Source of the DNA: Streptosporangium sp. NBC_01756
GTDB lineage: Bacteria > Actinomycetota > Actinomycetes > Streptosporangiales > Streptosporangiaceae
Direction of reading: 5' to 3'
NCBI RefSeq assembly: GCF_035917975.1
Contig: NZ_CP109130.1
Span: 4,960,001-5,024,000, forward strand
DNA length: 64,000 nt
Positions 41,584-49,850 of this stretch are shown here, piece by piece. Each line of letters begins with the position of its first letter. Position 1 is the stretch's first letter. Made by a program: the position numbers and the translations under genes. The notes below the pieces were generated by a model. The model saw nothing but the letters and a program-made list of their open reading frames with translations. It ran no database searches and was not told the DNA's origin.

Positions 41584-41663
41584 CGCGTCACCTTAGCCGC
41601 GTGCCGGAGACCTGATGCGGCGGCACCACTCGCCGCGAGCGTCTCGGAGCTCGTGGGACCTTT

Positions 41664-41735
41664 GGCCTTCGTGGCCTTCGTGGCCTTCGTGGCCTTCGTG
41701 GCCTTCGTGACCTGCGTGACCTTCGTGACCTGCAC
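41664..41735. repeat. 9-bp tandem repeat (GGCCTTCGT), five exact and three degenerate units
   Basis: Units are exact at 41664-41708 and vary (GACCTGCGT, GACCTTCGT, GACCTGCAC) to 41735. It lies in the gap 41584-41870 between the GNAT gene and the end of the MFS gene. On the reverse strand it reads GHEGHEG or TKATKA, but neither frame belongs to a gene. No other feature is seen in the gap. Confidence 0.85.
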
Positions 41736-41870
41736 GGGCCGAGCGGCGGCGGGCGCGAGAACGGTCCCCAGACCGCACGAGCAGCGTGTGGCCAAGGCGT
41801 ACCGGCTGCTCAAAGCGATCATGAACACGGCGGTGGAGGACAGGCCGAGAACCGCCGCAGTCCACCCCGA

Positions 41871-43085
41871 TCAGACGCGATCCTTCGATGAACCGGTCGT
41901 CCTGCTCCTGCCCGAGATGCCGGCGGTGGCCGCGCTGACCACGGCGAGCGCCGTGCCCACCCACATCACCGCGGAGATCGACACGCTGTCCACGACCCGG
42001 CCGCCGGCGAACGAGCCGAGCGCGATGGAGACGTTGAAGGCACCGACGAAGAGCGCCGTACCCATTTCGCCGCCGCCCGACCGCATGATCCAGAGCTGCA
42101 GGGTCACCCCCACGCCGCCGTAGCCCAAGCCCCACACCATGAGCACGATCAGGGGCAGGCCGATCAGGGGCAGCGCCGCCATGGAGAGTGCCATCAGCAC
42201 GGCCAGCGTGACCAGGACCGGCTTGGGGTTCCTGGCCGCCCATGCGCCTGCCGCGAAATTGCCGGCCACACCCGCGGCGCCGTACAGCAGGAGGGCGGTG
42301 CTGACGAGGGCGGGACCGGCGTGCGAGACCTGCTCCAGGAACGGCCGGACGTAGGTGTAGGCCGCGAACTGGCCGGACACGATCAAGACGGTCAGGACGA
42401 GAACGATCTTGAGCGGGCCGGAGAGCCACGCGAGTCGCCCCTCCGACACGTGGGCCGGGGCCTCACGGGGCAACGGCTCGGACGCGTGGGCTCGGGGTTC
42501 ACCGGGTAGGGACGGCAGGGTGGCGGCCAGCAGCGCGAGTAGGGCCAGGGCCAGCACTCCCATGGCGACGAACGCGGTCCGCCACCCCGCGAACGACGAG
42601 ATGAACGTCGCCGCGGGCACCCCCAGTACCGACGCCACCGACACCCCGGCCAAGATGATCGACGTGGCCCGCCCGACGGACCTTTCGGGCACCAGCCGCG
42701 GGCCGAGTCCGGCCGCGAAGGCCCAGAACCCGCCGATGCTCACCCCGGTCAGCACCCGGGCGGCCAGCATGACGGGGTAGTTCGGCGCGAACGCGCCCGC
42801 CAGGTTGGCCACCGCCAGCAGCGCCATCAGCCCCAGCAGCGTGATGCGCCGGTCAAGCCGCCGGGTGGTGATCGCCAGCACGGGTGCGGAGACGGCGGCG
42901 ACCAGTCCGGGCGCCGACATCATCAGCCCGGCCGTCCCGTCGGAGACGCCGAGGGTGGCGGCGATCGAGGTCAGCAGGCCGACGGGCAGCATCTCGCTGG
43001 TCACGATGGTGAAGGTGCCCACCGCGACCGAGGACACGGCGAGCCAGCGCGCCCGGGTGGCGGCGGAAGCATCAGTCATGGTCAT
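41871..43085 (-). CDS. MFS transporter (drug:H+ antiporter-1 / sugar efflux type)
   Basis: A 404-aa protein with about 12 predicted helices. The first segment WLAVSSVAVGTFTIVTSEMLPVG and motif A-like ITTRRLDRRITLLGL between helices 2 and 3 fit the 12-TM efflux group (AraJ/YdhP type). A central polar loop (PGEPRAHASEPLPREAPAH) joins the halves. ATG 43085 is used; the frame extends further only across the divergent promoter. The divergent LysR gene 91 nt away is its likely regulator. The exported compound is unknown. Confidence 0.9.
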   Translation of the reverse strand: MTMTDASAATRARWLAVSSVAVGTFTIVTSEMLPVGLLTSIAATLGVSDGTAGLMMSAPGLVAAVSAPVLAITTRRLDRRITLLGLMALLAVANLAGAFAPNYPVMLAARVLTGVSIGGFWAFAAGLGPRLVPERSVGRATSIILAGVSVASVLGVPAATFISSFAGWRTAFVAMGVLALALLALLAATLPSLPGEPRAHASEPLPREAPAHVSEGRLAWLSGPLKIVLVLTVLIVSGQFAAYTYVRPFLEQVSHAGPALVSTALLLYGAAGVAGNFAAGAWAARNPKPVLVTLAVLMALSMAALPLIGLPLIVLMVWGLGYGGVGVTLQLWIMRSGGGEMGTALFVGAFNVSIALGSFAGGRVVDSVSISAVMWVGTALAVVSAATAGISGRSRTTGSSKDRV

Positions 43086-43143
43086 ACCAGCCAGCTTTCT
43101 GCCGGCCAGCAGCGGGAACAATGGCGAAGATCGAAGGCTTGGT

Positions 43144-43156
43144 TTAGGTGGACTAA
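43144..43156. promoter_or_regulatory. LysR-type operator between mfs and lysR genes
   Basis: TTAG-N5-CTAA, a 13-bp dyad, sits 20 nt before the LysR start and 58 nt before the MFS start, the usual place for autoregulation by a LysR protein in a divergent pair. Confidence 0.5.
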
Positions 43157-43176
43157 GCGATCGGACGGAGGTGGGG

Positions 43177-44079
43177 ATGGAGTTCAGGGAACTGGAGTGC
43201 TTCATCGTGCTCAGCGAGGAGCTGCACTTCGCACGTACGGCCGAGCGCCTCTACCTGTCACCCGGCAGGGTGAGTCAGCTCATGCGCTCGCTGGAGACCA
43301 GGGTCGGTGGCCGGCTCTTCCACCGGACCAGCAGGCGCGTGCGCCTAACGCCCCTGGGCGAACGTTTCCTGGCCGACCTGCGCCCCTCCTACGACGGCCT
43401 CGCGAACGCGGTCGGCCGGGCCAAGGCGGCCGCCCGCGAGGTGACAGGCGTGATCAGGCTCGGCTTCCTGGCCACACCCACGGATGTCGTCACCGGCAGT
43501 GTGCGTGCCTTCGAGCGCCGGTACCCGGGGTGCAAGACGGAGCTGGTGGAGATCCCGCTCTCCGACCCCTTCGGCAAGTTGCGGGCCGAGCAGGTGGACA
43601 TCGCGTTCACGCTGCTCCCGGTGGACGAGCCCGATCTGGCGACGGGTGAAGGGCTGAACCGGGTCTCGTACCAGCTCGGTGTCTCCCCACGCCACCCGTG
43701 GGCCACCCGTACGAGCATCGGCGCGGAGGAGCTGGCCGGCATATCCCTGATCGGCCTGGACGGCCCGGCTCCGCGCACGTGGCGCGAGCGGGTGGCACCG
43801 TCCGCAACCCCTTCCGGCCGTCCCATTCCCCTGGCCGGTACGGTGGCCACCAGCCAGGAGGGACTGACCCAGGTGGCGCTCAACCGGGGTGGCATGTTGT
43901 TCTGCACCCCCACGGCGGCTCACCACAGGCGGCCGGATATCACCTTCGTCCCCATCACCGGCTTGCCTCCCTCGATCCTCGGCCTGGCTTGGGTGAAGGC
44001 GGCGGAGACGGCGGCCATCCGGGCGTTCAACGAGGCGGCCGTCGGGCACGCGCTCGGGGCGGCGGTCCTGGTGGCGTAA
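43177..44079 (+). CDS. LysR-family transcriptional regulator
   Basis: A 300-aa regulator. The N-terminal HTH is ELECFIVLSEELHFARTAERLYLSPGRVSQLMRSLE (note LSPGRVS where LSQxxxS is usual). The effector-binding domain follows (GVIRLGFLATPTDVVTG, EQVDIAFTLLPVDEPDL). ATG 43177 has GGAGG about 6 nt upstream; the open frame to 42805 overlaps the MFS gene and is not real. Divergent from the MFS gene, which it probably controls in response to an exported compound. Confidence 0.9.
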   Translation: MEFRELECFIVLSEELHFARTAERLYLSPGRVSQLMRSLETRVGGRLFHRTSRRVRLTPLGERFLADLRPSYDGLANAVGRAKAAAREVTGVIRLGFLATPTDVVTGSVRAFERRYPGCKTELVEIPLSDPFGKLRAEQVDIAFTLLPVDEPDLATGEGLNRVSYQLGVSPRHPWATRTSIGAEELAGISLIGLDGPAPRTWRERVAPSATPSGRPIPLAGTVATSQEGLTQVALNRGGMLFCTPTAAHHRRPDITFVPITGLPPSILGLAWVKAAETAAIRAFNEAAVGHALGAAVLVA

Positions 44080-44301
44080 GACATGACAGCAGACAAAATC
44101 CCCAGAAAACGCCGGGGAAGTCATCGCCGAGAGCGTTGACCTGTGCGACTACGGCTTGGCCCGCTGGGAAGTCTCCAGCGCACCTGGTCCGCTGACCTGG
44201 GGAAGGGCCGGCCTGCGAGGGAGGGCTCCGATCACCCGTGAGTCCCCCTGATCACCCTCCTGACGGGCACGCGACGGGCACGCCGAGCACCGAGCGTCGA
44301 A

Positions 44302-44757
44302 ATGATGAAGCGGGTTGTAGGCGGCGCCTGGCAAGGTTTGCGTGTGGACGCACCGACAGGGCCGGCCGAGTTGGAGGATCGCTGGCTTCTGCCCTACCGG
44401 GAGATGCAGGTGATTCACGTCCGGGTGAGTTATCAACTGACGCTGCTTCTGGACAGCGGCGCTCACGTGGACATAGGGGCGGAGGCGATGCTCAGCCGCG
44501 GTCCACTGAGCGCTCCAGGCGCGACGATGGACCGACTCGTCCCCGCGCGTCAGGAAGTAGCACCGGCTCTGGCTCTCTTCGGTGCAACGGTTCTCTCATC
44601 GGTCGCCTTCAAATCTGGCGCGCTGCGGTTGGTCTTCGACACCGGCGCACATCTGAACGTGAAACCTGACCATCGGTACGAGGCGTGGAGCGCACATGGT
44701 CCGGGTGCCCTGCTCCTCGTTTGCCGACCGGGCGGTGATCTCGCGGTTCGGCGATGA
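44302..44757 (+). CDS. DUF6188-like hypothetical protein
   Basis: A 151-aa protein rich in beta strands: RWLLPYREMQVIHVRVSYQL, TLLLDSGAHVDIGAEAML, VAFKSGALRLVFDTGAHLNV and HYEAWSAHGPGALLLVCRPG-type ends. The paired GAHVDIG/GAHLNV strands and the late YEAW segment fit DUF6188. Role unknown. The 222-bp gap before it carries a partial copy of the segment repeated at 46963, 48228 and 49246 (CCCGTGAGTCCCC, then GACGGGCACG). ATG 44302 has no strong ribosome binding site. Confidence 0.65.
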   Translation: MMKRVVGGAWQGLRVDAPTGPAELEDRWLLPYREMQVIHVRVSYQLTLLLDSGAHVDIGAEAMLSRGPLSAPGATMDRLVPARQEVAPALALFGATVLSSVAFKSGALRLVFDTGAHLNVKPDHRYEAWSAHGPGALLLVCRPGGDLAVRR

Positions 44758-44823
44758 CCAGAGACGCCGGTTCGGAAGACTTCGGCTCTCCCGCTCTGTG
44801 ATCGACCGGCGCACCTTCGCACC

Positions 44824-44976
44824 AGGTCCGAGGCCGAGCGCGCGGTCTTCGCCTACATCGAGGAGTCCTACAACCCACGCCGCCGCCATTCTGCCAACGG
44901 ACAACTCAGCCCTGCCGAATACGAGCGACACCAAGCTCTCAAACCCATTCACGAAGATGGTTATGCTGCCGCGTAG
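44824..44976 (+). pseudogene. IS3-family transposase, C-terminal fragment
   Basis: The frame from 44824 reads RSEAERAVFAYIEESYNPRR, then RHSANGQLSPAEYERHQAL, and ends at TAG 44974. This is the last 50 residues of an IS3-family OrfB (the YN-x-RRxHS-x-LSPxEYE signature). No other part of that element is nearby, and it differs from the two IS3-type copies at 50.5 and 53.1 kb. It marks the left edge of the mobile-element scrapyard. Confidence 0.75.
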
Positions 44977-45085
44977 CCTGTTTACCAAACCGGGACAACT
45001 CCACCTTCGCCTGCTCCTGAACACGTTTCCTTGAGTCCTTTCGCGGCGACCGGTGCATCACGCGGCCCGAAGACCGGCAGCCGTG

Positions 45086-45772
45086 TCAGGCCTCGGGGGC
45101 CGCCGCGGCCAGGAGCCGGGCGAGCTCGACCGGCTCGGTGATCATGGGCCAGTGGCCCGAGTCGATGTCCACAAGATCAAGGTGCTTGGCCCTGGCCAGC
45201 TCTGGCACGTCACCGGCGGCTATCCACTCCTGAGCCTGGGCAGGGGTGAACTCGGGGCACACGACCAGGACGGGGACGTCGAACCGCCGCTCGTCCGTCA
45301 GGCGCACCACGCCCTTCGTCACCCCCGCGGGGACGGGGATCGCCGCGGACGCGAAGTCCCGCCTGGCCTCCGCGCCGAGGTCGGCGGAGTCCGGCCCTTC
45401 GAACGGACCCCAGCCGGGGAAGGGCATGACGCCGTCCTTCAGCTCGAAGAAGTCGGCGTAGGGCTGCCCGTCGGCGGCTGGGAAGCCGCCGATGAACGCG
45501 ACCTTGGCGACCCGCTCCGGGCGCGCGTCGGCGGCCAGCCAGGCGAGGGTGCACGCGGCGGAATGCCCCACCAGCATGGGCTTTCCTGACGCTGAGTCCA
45601 CGGCGGCGAGCACCGCTGCCGCCTGGTCGTCGAGCGTGGCCGAGGCGGATCCGTCGCCCTGCCCGGGCAGGGCGATCGGTACGGGGCGGTGGCCGAGCGC
45701 CTCAAGGGCGGGCACGACGTCGTCCCACGCGGATCCGTCGAGCCACAGGCCGGCGATGAGCAGGATATCCAT
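45086..45772 (-). CDS. Alpha/beta fold hydrolase
   Basis: A 228-aa alpha/beta hydrolase. The oxyanion region is LLIAGLWLDGSAWDDVVPAL, the nucleophile elbow VGHSAACTLAW (GxSxA), and the catalytic His is in DIDSGHWPMITEP. Its short lid is typical of small esterases of the EstA/salicylate-esterase type. Divergent from the WYL regulator gene (127 nt apart), which may control it. No signal peptide. Substrate unknown. Confidence 0.87.
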   Translation of the reverse strand: MDILLIAGLWLDGSAWDDVVPALEALGHRPVPIALPGQGDGSASATLDDQAAAVLAAVDSASGKPMLVGHSAACTLAWLAADARPERVAKVAFIGGFPAADGQPYADFFELKDGVMPFPGWGPFEGPDSADLGAEARRDFASAAIPVPAGVTKGVVRLTDERRFDVPVLVVCPEFTPAQAQEWIAAGDVPELARAKHLDLVDIDSGHWPMITEPVELARLLAAAAPEA

Positions 45773-45899
45773 GATCGGTTCTCTTTCTTCAGCGCGTTCC
45801 GGCGAGGTCCTGCCCGCGGACCCCGGTCAGGACGTCAGGCTAGGACCGATTCCGGACGTTCTACTTCCTGTTCATCCCGTGACCTCCTAATGTGCTTGT

Positions 45900-46931
45900 G
45901 TGCCGACCGATCTCAGTCCCACCGCACGAGCTCTGCGCGCCATGGAGATCCTCCAGACCCGCCCTGGCGTGACAGCCGGCGAGCTCGCCGCCTGTCTGGG
46001 CGTCACGGAGCGAGCCGCGCGCCGCTACGTCGGGATCCTCCGTGAGGCGGGCATCCCCGTCGAGTCGGCCCGCGGCCCCTATGGGGGGTACCGGCTCGGG
46101 CGCGGGACGCGACTGCCGCCGGTCGCCTTCACCGAGCCCGAGGCGCTTGGCCTGGTCATGGCGGTGCTCGACGGCCGGCCGGCGGCCACCGACGTCGGCG
46201 ACCTCGTCGGCGCCGCCCTGGGTAAGGTCATCCGGGCTCTGCCCGAGAGCATCGGACGGCAAGCGGCGACGCTGCGCGAGCATGCGTCGGCGGCGCCCGA
46301 CCGGTTCTCGGCCCGTCCGGATCCCGCCACCACCAGCGCGCTCGTGGCCGCCATCGCGGACCGGCGGCGCGTGGTGGTCGCCTACCGGAGCGAGTCCGGC
46401 AACGAGTGGGAGGCCGAGGTGGACCCCTGGGCGGTCGTCGTCCGCCACGGGCGCTGGTACCTGCTGTGCTACTCCCACCGCGCGGACGCCATCCGCACCT
46501 ACCGGGTCGACCGCATCCGCCAGGTCCAGCGGAGCACGCACGCGTTCGAGCCGCCCGACGGCCTCGACCCGGTGGCGGCGCTGGAGGAGAACCTGGGCAC
46601 CGGGTGGGAGTTCGCCACGCGCGTCGTGTTCGACGCTCCCCTCGCCGAGGTGGCGCCCTGGATCCGGCCGCCCATGGGGCGGCTCGAACCGTCGGGGGAC
46701 GGGTGTGTGCTCGTCGGCAGCACGAGCAATCCGACGATGTACGCGCAGGAGTGGCTGCCGAATGTGCCGTTCCCCTTCCGCGTCGAGGGTGGGCCGGAAC
46801 TGCGCGCCGCGGTCACGATGCTCGCTTCGCGTCTCGCCGCCGCCCTGGCGGGCCCGCCCATGGACGACGCCACACCGGATCCGGGTCGAAAATCTATCCC
46901 TGACCTGGTCCTTCACTCTTGGAGCGGGTGA
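45900..46931 (+). CDS. WYL-domain transcriptional regulator with a chimeric 3' end
   Basis: A regulator with an N-terminal HTH_11 (RALRAMEILQTRPGVTAGELAACLGVTERAARRYVGILREAGI) and a WYL domain (VVVAYRSESGNEWEAEVDPWAVVVRHGRWYLLCYSHRADAIRTYRVDRI), plus the WCX C-terminal extension. WYL proteins bind nucleic-acid-like ligands and control stress, DNA repair or defence genes. The last ~20 codons (after AGPPMDD) run into a terminator remnant, and the TGA lies inside a tRNA-Gly 3'-end sequence (46920-46962). The original C-terminus was therefore probably replaced by the junction. GTG start at 45900. Confidence 0.85.
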   Translation: MPTDLSPTARALRAMEILQTRPGVTAGELAACLGVTERAARRYVGILREAGIPVESARGPYGGYRLGRGTRLPPVAFTEPEALGLVMAVLDGRPAATDVGDLVGAALGKVIRALPESIGRQAATLREHASAAPDRFSARPDPATTSALVAAIADRRRVVVAYRSESGNEWEAEVDPWAVVVRHGRWYLLCYSHRADAIRTYRVDRIRQVQRSTHAFEPPDGLDPVAALEENLGTGWEFATRVVFDAPLAEVAPWIRPPMGRLEPSGDGCVLVGSTSNPTMYAQEWLPNVPFPFRVEGGPELRAAVTMLASRLAAALAGPPMDDATPDPGRKSIPDLVLHSWSG

Positions 46932-46962
46932 CGGGGATCGAACCCACGCTGTCAGCTTGGGA
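46920..46962 (-). other. tRNA-Gly(CCC)-like 3' half (integration scar A)
   Basis: On the minus strand the sequence runs from CCCAAGCTGA (anticodon onward) through the T-arm GTGGGTTCGATCCCCGTC to the acceptor end CACCCGCTCCA, with CCA encoded. No matching 5' half lies before it; the sequence diverges at the anticodon. It is a scar of integration into a tRNA gene, not a working tRNA. Confidence 0.75.
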
Positions 46963-47090
46963 ATCATCTACTGATCTTGGCGCTCTGAACTGGGAAAAAC
47001 GGAGGGCAGGCCAGGATGGATCGAGTGGCCGTGAGTCACCGTATTTCCCCGCCTGTTCTGGCACGAAGTCTCGATGTCGAGAGATCCCTG
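46963..47090. repeat. Dispersed ~130-bp segment, copy A
   Basis: Directly next to the tRNA scar: ATCTACTGATCTTGG, AACTGGGAAAAACGG, GAGTGGCCGTGAGTC, CCCCGCCTGTTCTGGCACG. Related copies lie at 48228 and 49246 in the same orientation. It probably corresponds to the end of an integrated element beside attP. The rest of the gap to 47286 shows no gene. Confidence 0.7.
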
Positions 47091-47286
47091 CCAACGTGAG
47101 CTCCTGGGACATGCTCAACCGGTTGTTCGCAGGACATGCTTTACGGCTGCTCGGCTTGTCCTGGGCGATGGCGACGGAATGATCAAGTATCCTCACCACC
47201 TATGGTCCCGACGTTGGAACCGCGGTCATCCTGGAGCCGGAGCCCCCGCCGGAGGCTACGGGTAACCGATGTGACAATGGGACCGA

Positions 47287-47631
47287 CTATTTCCACAGGT
47301 AGTCATAGCGCGGTGGGGCTGGGCTGATGAAGACTTCGCCGTCGCGGATCTGCCATTCGGCTTGGCCGTCTACCTCATGGAAGGCGAAGAAGAGTCCACA
47401 GACGCGGTCGTTGTCTTCATCAGCGGCAGGGAGGGCGGCGATCTGACGGACCTGGTCGAGCACGTCAGGGACATATTTTTCACGTACGGCTCGGGCATAG
47501 CCGACCGCATCGAGCCATCCCCCGTCGGGGAAGGTCCAGCCTTCGGTTTCTCCTGCGCGGATGATGCGTTCTGCCGTTGCTCGCTGTCCGTAGAACTCCA
47601 GCCAGCCGCGTATGTAGACCCACGTGCCCAT
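47287..47631 (-). CDS. Hypothetical protein (114 aa)
   Basis: I do not recognise this protein. It is a compact, Trp- and aromatic-rich protein: GTWVYIRGWLEFYGQRATAE, then WTFPDGGWLDAVGYARAVREKY, FFAFHEVDGQAEWQIRDGEV and the C-terminal PRYDYLWK. The residue pattern and absence of rare codons favour a real gene. ATG 47631 has no clear ribosome binding site. It sits between two copies of the dispersed repeat, so it may be cargo of a former integrated element. Confidence 0.6.
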   Translation of the reverse strand: MGTWVYIRGWLEFYGQRATAERIIRAGETEGWTFPDGGWLDAVGYARAVREKYVPDVLDQVRQIAALPAADEDNDRVCGLFFAFHEVDGQAEWQIRDGEVFISPAPPRYDYLWK

Positions 47632-48227
47632 GACGCCATCATGACGGCAGCCCCCGGCAGTGAGGTGATGGAGATGTGCTTGGACGTTGATGCGGTGATG
47701 CGACTGCCATGCACCGTGGGACGACCAAGGTATCGAGAGTCGACCGCTCCTGCGGCCAGGTCATGAGCGCAGCAACGCCCATCCTTGTACTCGGTGGGAA
47801 TCTCCGCTCCATGGGTCGATCCCACGTTGCTCCAGCTCCCCGAACCAGCCGCCATAGGGGGTCAGGATTCAGACATCGGTGACGCACCGGTACCCGGCGG
47901 ACCAGGGAACGCGTCCGCACCGTCATTGGGAACGAAGTCCCAGAGCTTCGATCGTCCCGACTCTGAACGGAGATCAGGGACTGTACGGTTTACTGGACAG
48001 ACCCGCCTAGCACGTAGTCGACACCATGCGCTTCACCGTGATCGCCTGCCCGTGCCCCCTGCCTCCGATAGCTGCGAGAGCGTGCGACTGCCGGCCGGAC
48101 CGGGTCAACCGCGGTTTCGCGTGTTCCAAGGTCCCGGTGACCTTCCGCGCTCGCTGGTTGTCCTGCGGTCACAGCCATGGTTGATGCGGGCCGGCCGCCG
48201 CGCATGATCGCCGGTTCGGGGCAGGAG
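47632..48227. other. Gap without a convincing gene
   Basis: All frames here are either shadows or have poor codon use. I see no RNA gene, IS end or clear hairpin. Base composition is a little below the window average. Together with the repeats on both sides this looks like decayed element DNA. Confidence 0.5.
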
Positions 48228-48372
48228 AGTGGGGATCATCCACTGGCCTTGCCACCATGAACTGGGAAAACAGGGCGCAGGTCAGGGCGGGTCGAGTGAT
48301 CGTGAGTCCCCGTGAGTGATCGTGGTTCCCCGCCCGTTCTGGGACGCATCTGGCACGTGACCAAGGCTCCGC
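48228..48372. repeat. Dispersed ~130-bp segment, copy C (no tRNA part)
   Basis: Begins GGGGATCATCCACTGGCCTT and ends CCCGTTCTGGGACGCATCTGGCACGTG. It aligns with the segments at 46963 and 49246 but has lost the tRNA-Gly half; the sequence before 48228 is unrelated. It also carries a local doubling of GAGTGATCGTG. Confidence 0.7.
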
Positions 48373-48490
48373 GTGTGAAAACGCTGGATTTTCCAGCGGC
48401 GCTTGATGGCCTGCTTCTTGCGCTCGGCGCAGCGCTGCCCATCGCTCGCTGAGGGAGAATGAACAAGATCGAACCATGGCAGGAGGACGA

Positions 48491-49105
48491 ATGGCTACCC
48501 GCTATCTATACCTCGCTCGCCACGGCGAGGCTTCGCCGAACGAGAGCGACCTGACGGAGAACGGCCGCCGTCAGGCCGTCCTACTCGGAAAGAGGTTGCA
48601 AGGCATTCCCATCTCAGCCATCCACCATGGCCCACTGCCTCGGGCAACGCAAACTGCACGTTTGATTGGTGAGTATTTGGACGGCGTTCCCTTGCACGTT
48701 TCGGAAGTGGCCGGCGACTACGTCCCGTACTTTCCCGGCAAAGAAGAGTTGTCGCCGGATTTTGCCGACTTTCTGCTTCGCTTCCTCGACCAATTCACGC
48801 CAGAGGAACGTCGAAAAGGTCCCGCGCTCGCTCGGGAAGCTTTAGAGCGGTTCTCCGGCCCGGTAGACGGTGACGAGACTCGCCATGAGTTGGTCGTCAC
48901 GCACAATTTCCTGATCGGATGGCTTGTCCGGGCGGCGCAGGACGCCCCGGAATGGCGCTGGATTGGCCTCAATCAATGCAACGCGGCTTTGACCGCTATC
49001 CGATACACGCCTGGTCGCCCGGCGTCCGTGCTCTTCTACAACGACATGGGGCACTTGCCCCTCGAGCTGCGATGGACGGGCTTCCCGCCTGAACTGCGCA
49101 TGTGA
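48491..49105 (+). CDS. Histidine phosphatase family protein
   Basis: A 204-aa phosphatase of the phosphoglycerate-mutase-like branch 1. The phosphorylated His is in YLARHGEASP (RHG, residues about 8-10); the second arginine and the Glu follow in HGPLPRATQTARLIGEYL; the second His is in LVVTHNFLIGWLV. ATG 48491 has AGGAGG 5 nt upstream. GC content is visibly lower than in the flanking catabolic genes, in line with cargo of an integrated element. It lies between repeat copies C and B. Substrate unknown. Confidence 0.88.
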   Translation: MATRYLYLARHGEASPNESDLTENGRRQAVLLGKRLQGIPISAIHHGPLPRATQTARLIGEYLDGVPLHVSEVAGDYVPYFPGKEELSPDFADFLLRFLDQFTPEERRKGPALAREALERFSGPVDGDETRHELVVTHNFLIGWLVRAAQDAPEWRWIGLNQCNAALTAIRYTPGRPASVLFYNDMGHLPLELRWTGFPPELRM

Positions 49106-49158
49106 GGACCATGCGTGAGGTCGGCGCATCGACGATATGGAGGCAAGCGGGAAAGATC

Positions 49159-49196
49159 AAGGCCCGGGTCCGGAAACCATCCGTGACCTGGGCCTT
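49159..49196 (-). terminator. Terminator hairpin of the tRNA-Gly scar B
   Basis: AAGGCCCGGGTC (49159-49170) pairs with GACCTGGGCCTT (49185-49196). It lies 7 nt past the tRNA CCA end on the minus strand, as expected for the tRNA's own terminator. A similar hairpin remnant follows scars A and D. Confidence 0.7.
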
Positions 49197-49202
49197 CAAG
49201 CG

Positions 49203-49245
49203 TGGAGCGGGTGACGGGAGTCGAACCCGCGCGGTCAGCTTGGGG
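49203..49245 (-). other. tRNA-Gly(CCC)-like 3' half (integration scar B)
   Basis: Minus-strand CCCCAAGCTGACCGCGCGGG, then TTCGACTCCCGTCACCCGCT and CCA, is the 3' part of a tRNA-Gly with encoded CCA. It diverges at the anticodon, like scar A. The tRNA terminator follows, so the tRNA end and its downstream flank are kept while the 5' half is absent. Confidence 0.78.
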
Positions 49246-49378
49246 ATCGTCTACTGGCCTTGATGGGCTGAGCTGAGAAAACAGGGGTGCAGGCCAAGGC
49301 GGGTCGAGTGACTGCGAGTCCCCGTGGATGACCGGGGTTCCCCGCCTGTTCTGGCACGGATCCGGCACGTGATCAAGA
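49246..49378. repeat. Dispersed ~130-bp segment, copy B
   Basis: Begins directly at the tRNA scar (CGTCTACTGGCCTTGATGGG) and ends CCGCCTGTTCTGGCACGGAT plus CCGGCACGTGATCAAG. Best-preserved copy. The rest of 49379-49526 shows no gene. Confidence 0.72.
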
Positions 49379-49526
49379 TCAGATTACATGGAGCGGACAA
49401 GCTGGGAACCGTTGCAGTCCACCCCGATCAAGGTCCTGGCCTACGACCGGCGTATCCCGTGAATGGCCCCTATCGGCCCTTGTTCACCCTGGTCAATGAC
49501 GCCGTCGACCCGCTTGCCTCAGTCGG

Positions 49527-49850
49527 CTAACCGGCCAGGAGATCGATCTGTTCAGCTTGGTCGTCTCCCACGGAGATGGTGAATCGAACCCCCATCGCTC
49601 TGCCGATCCGGTCAAGCATCTCCAGCGTCGGCACTCCACCGCCCAGCTCGATACGCGACAGAGCCGGCTGGGAGATCCCGGCTTGCCTGGCGACCTCAGC
49701 CTGAGTCAGGTTCTTCGCCACACGAACCTCGCGAAGCCTGTCTCCCAGATCCATGTCCCGGACGGCTCGCGTGTACTCGGGGTGCTCTTCGGCCTCGGCT
49801 TCCAGAAGCCGCTTGGCCTTCAGGGTCTTCCATGTACTGTGTCCAGCCAT
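49527..49850 (-). CDS. higA: HigA-type antitoxin (XRE HTH)
   Basis: A 107-aa HTH antitoxin. An N-terminal helical part (WKTLKAKRLLEAEAEEHPEY) is followed by the XRE domain LREVRVAKNLTQAEVARQAGISQPALSRIELG. ATG 49850 has GGAGG 5 nt upstream; a GTG at 49853 is too close to that site. It overlaps the stop of the toxin gene, so the pair is translationally coupled, in the toxin-first order of higBA. It would neutralise the toxin and repress the operon with it. Confidence 0.88.
   Translation of the reverse strand: MAGHSTWKTLKAKRLLEAEAEEHPEYTRAVRDMDLGDRLREVRVAKNLTQAEVARQAGISQPALSRIELGGGVPTLEMLDRIGRAMGVRFTISVGDDQAEQIDLLAG

Noticed and set aside
41593-42429. Minus-strand frame with GHEGHEG repeats
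   Set aside because: It is a shadow of the MFS gene in another frame extended through the 9-bp tandem repeat.
42805-43176. Extended LysR start at 42805
   Set aside because: It would lie antisense within the MFS gene and across the divergent promoter; ATG 43177 has a good ribosome binding site and begins the HTH.
47785-48207. 140-aa plus-strand frame
   Set aside because: No motif, poor residue pattern and no ribosome binding site; treated as non-coding element debris.
49203-49245. Functional tRNA-Gly gene
   Set aside because: The D-arm, 5' acceptor strand and 5' anticodon stem are absent; the match starts at the anticodon.
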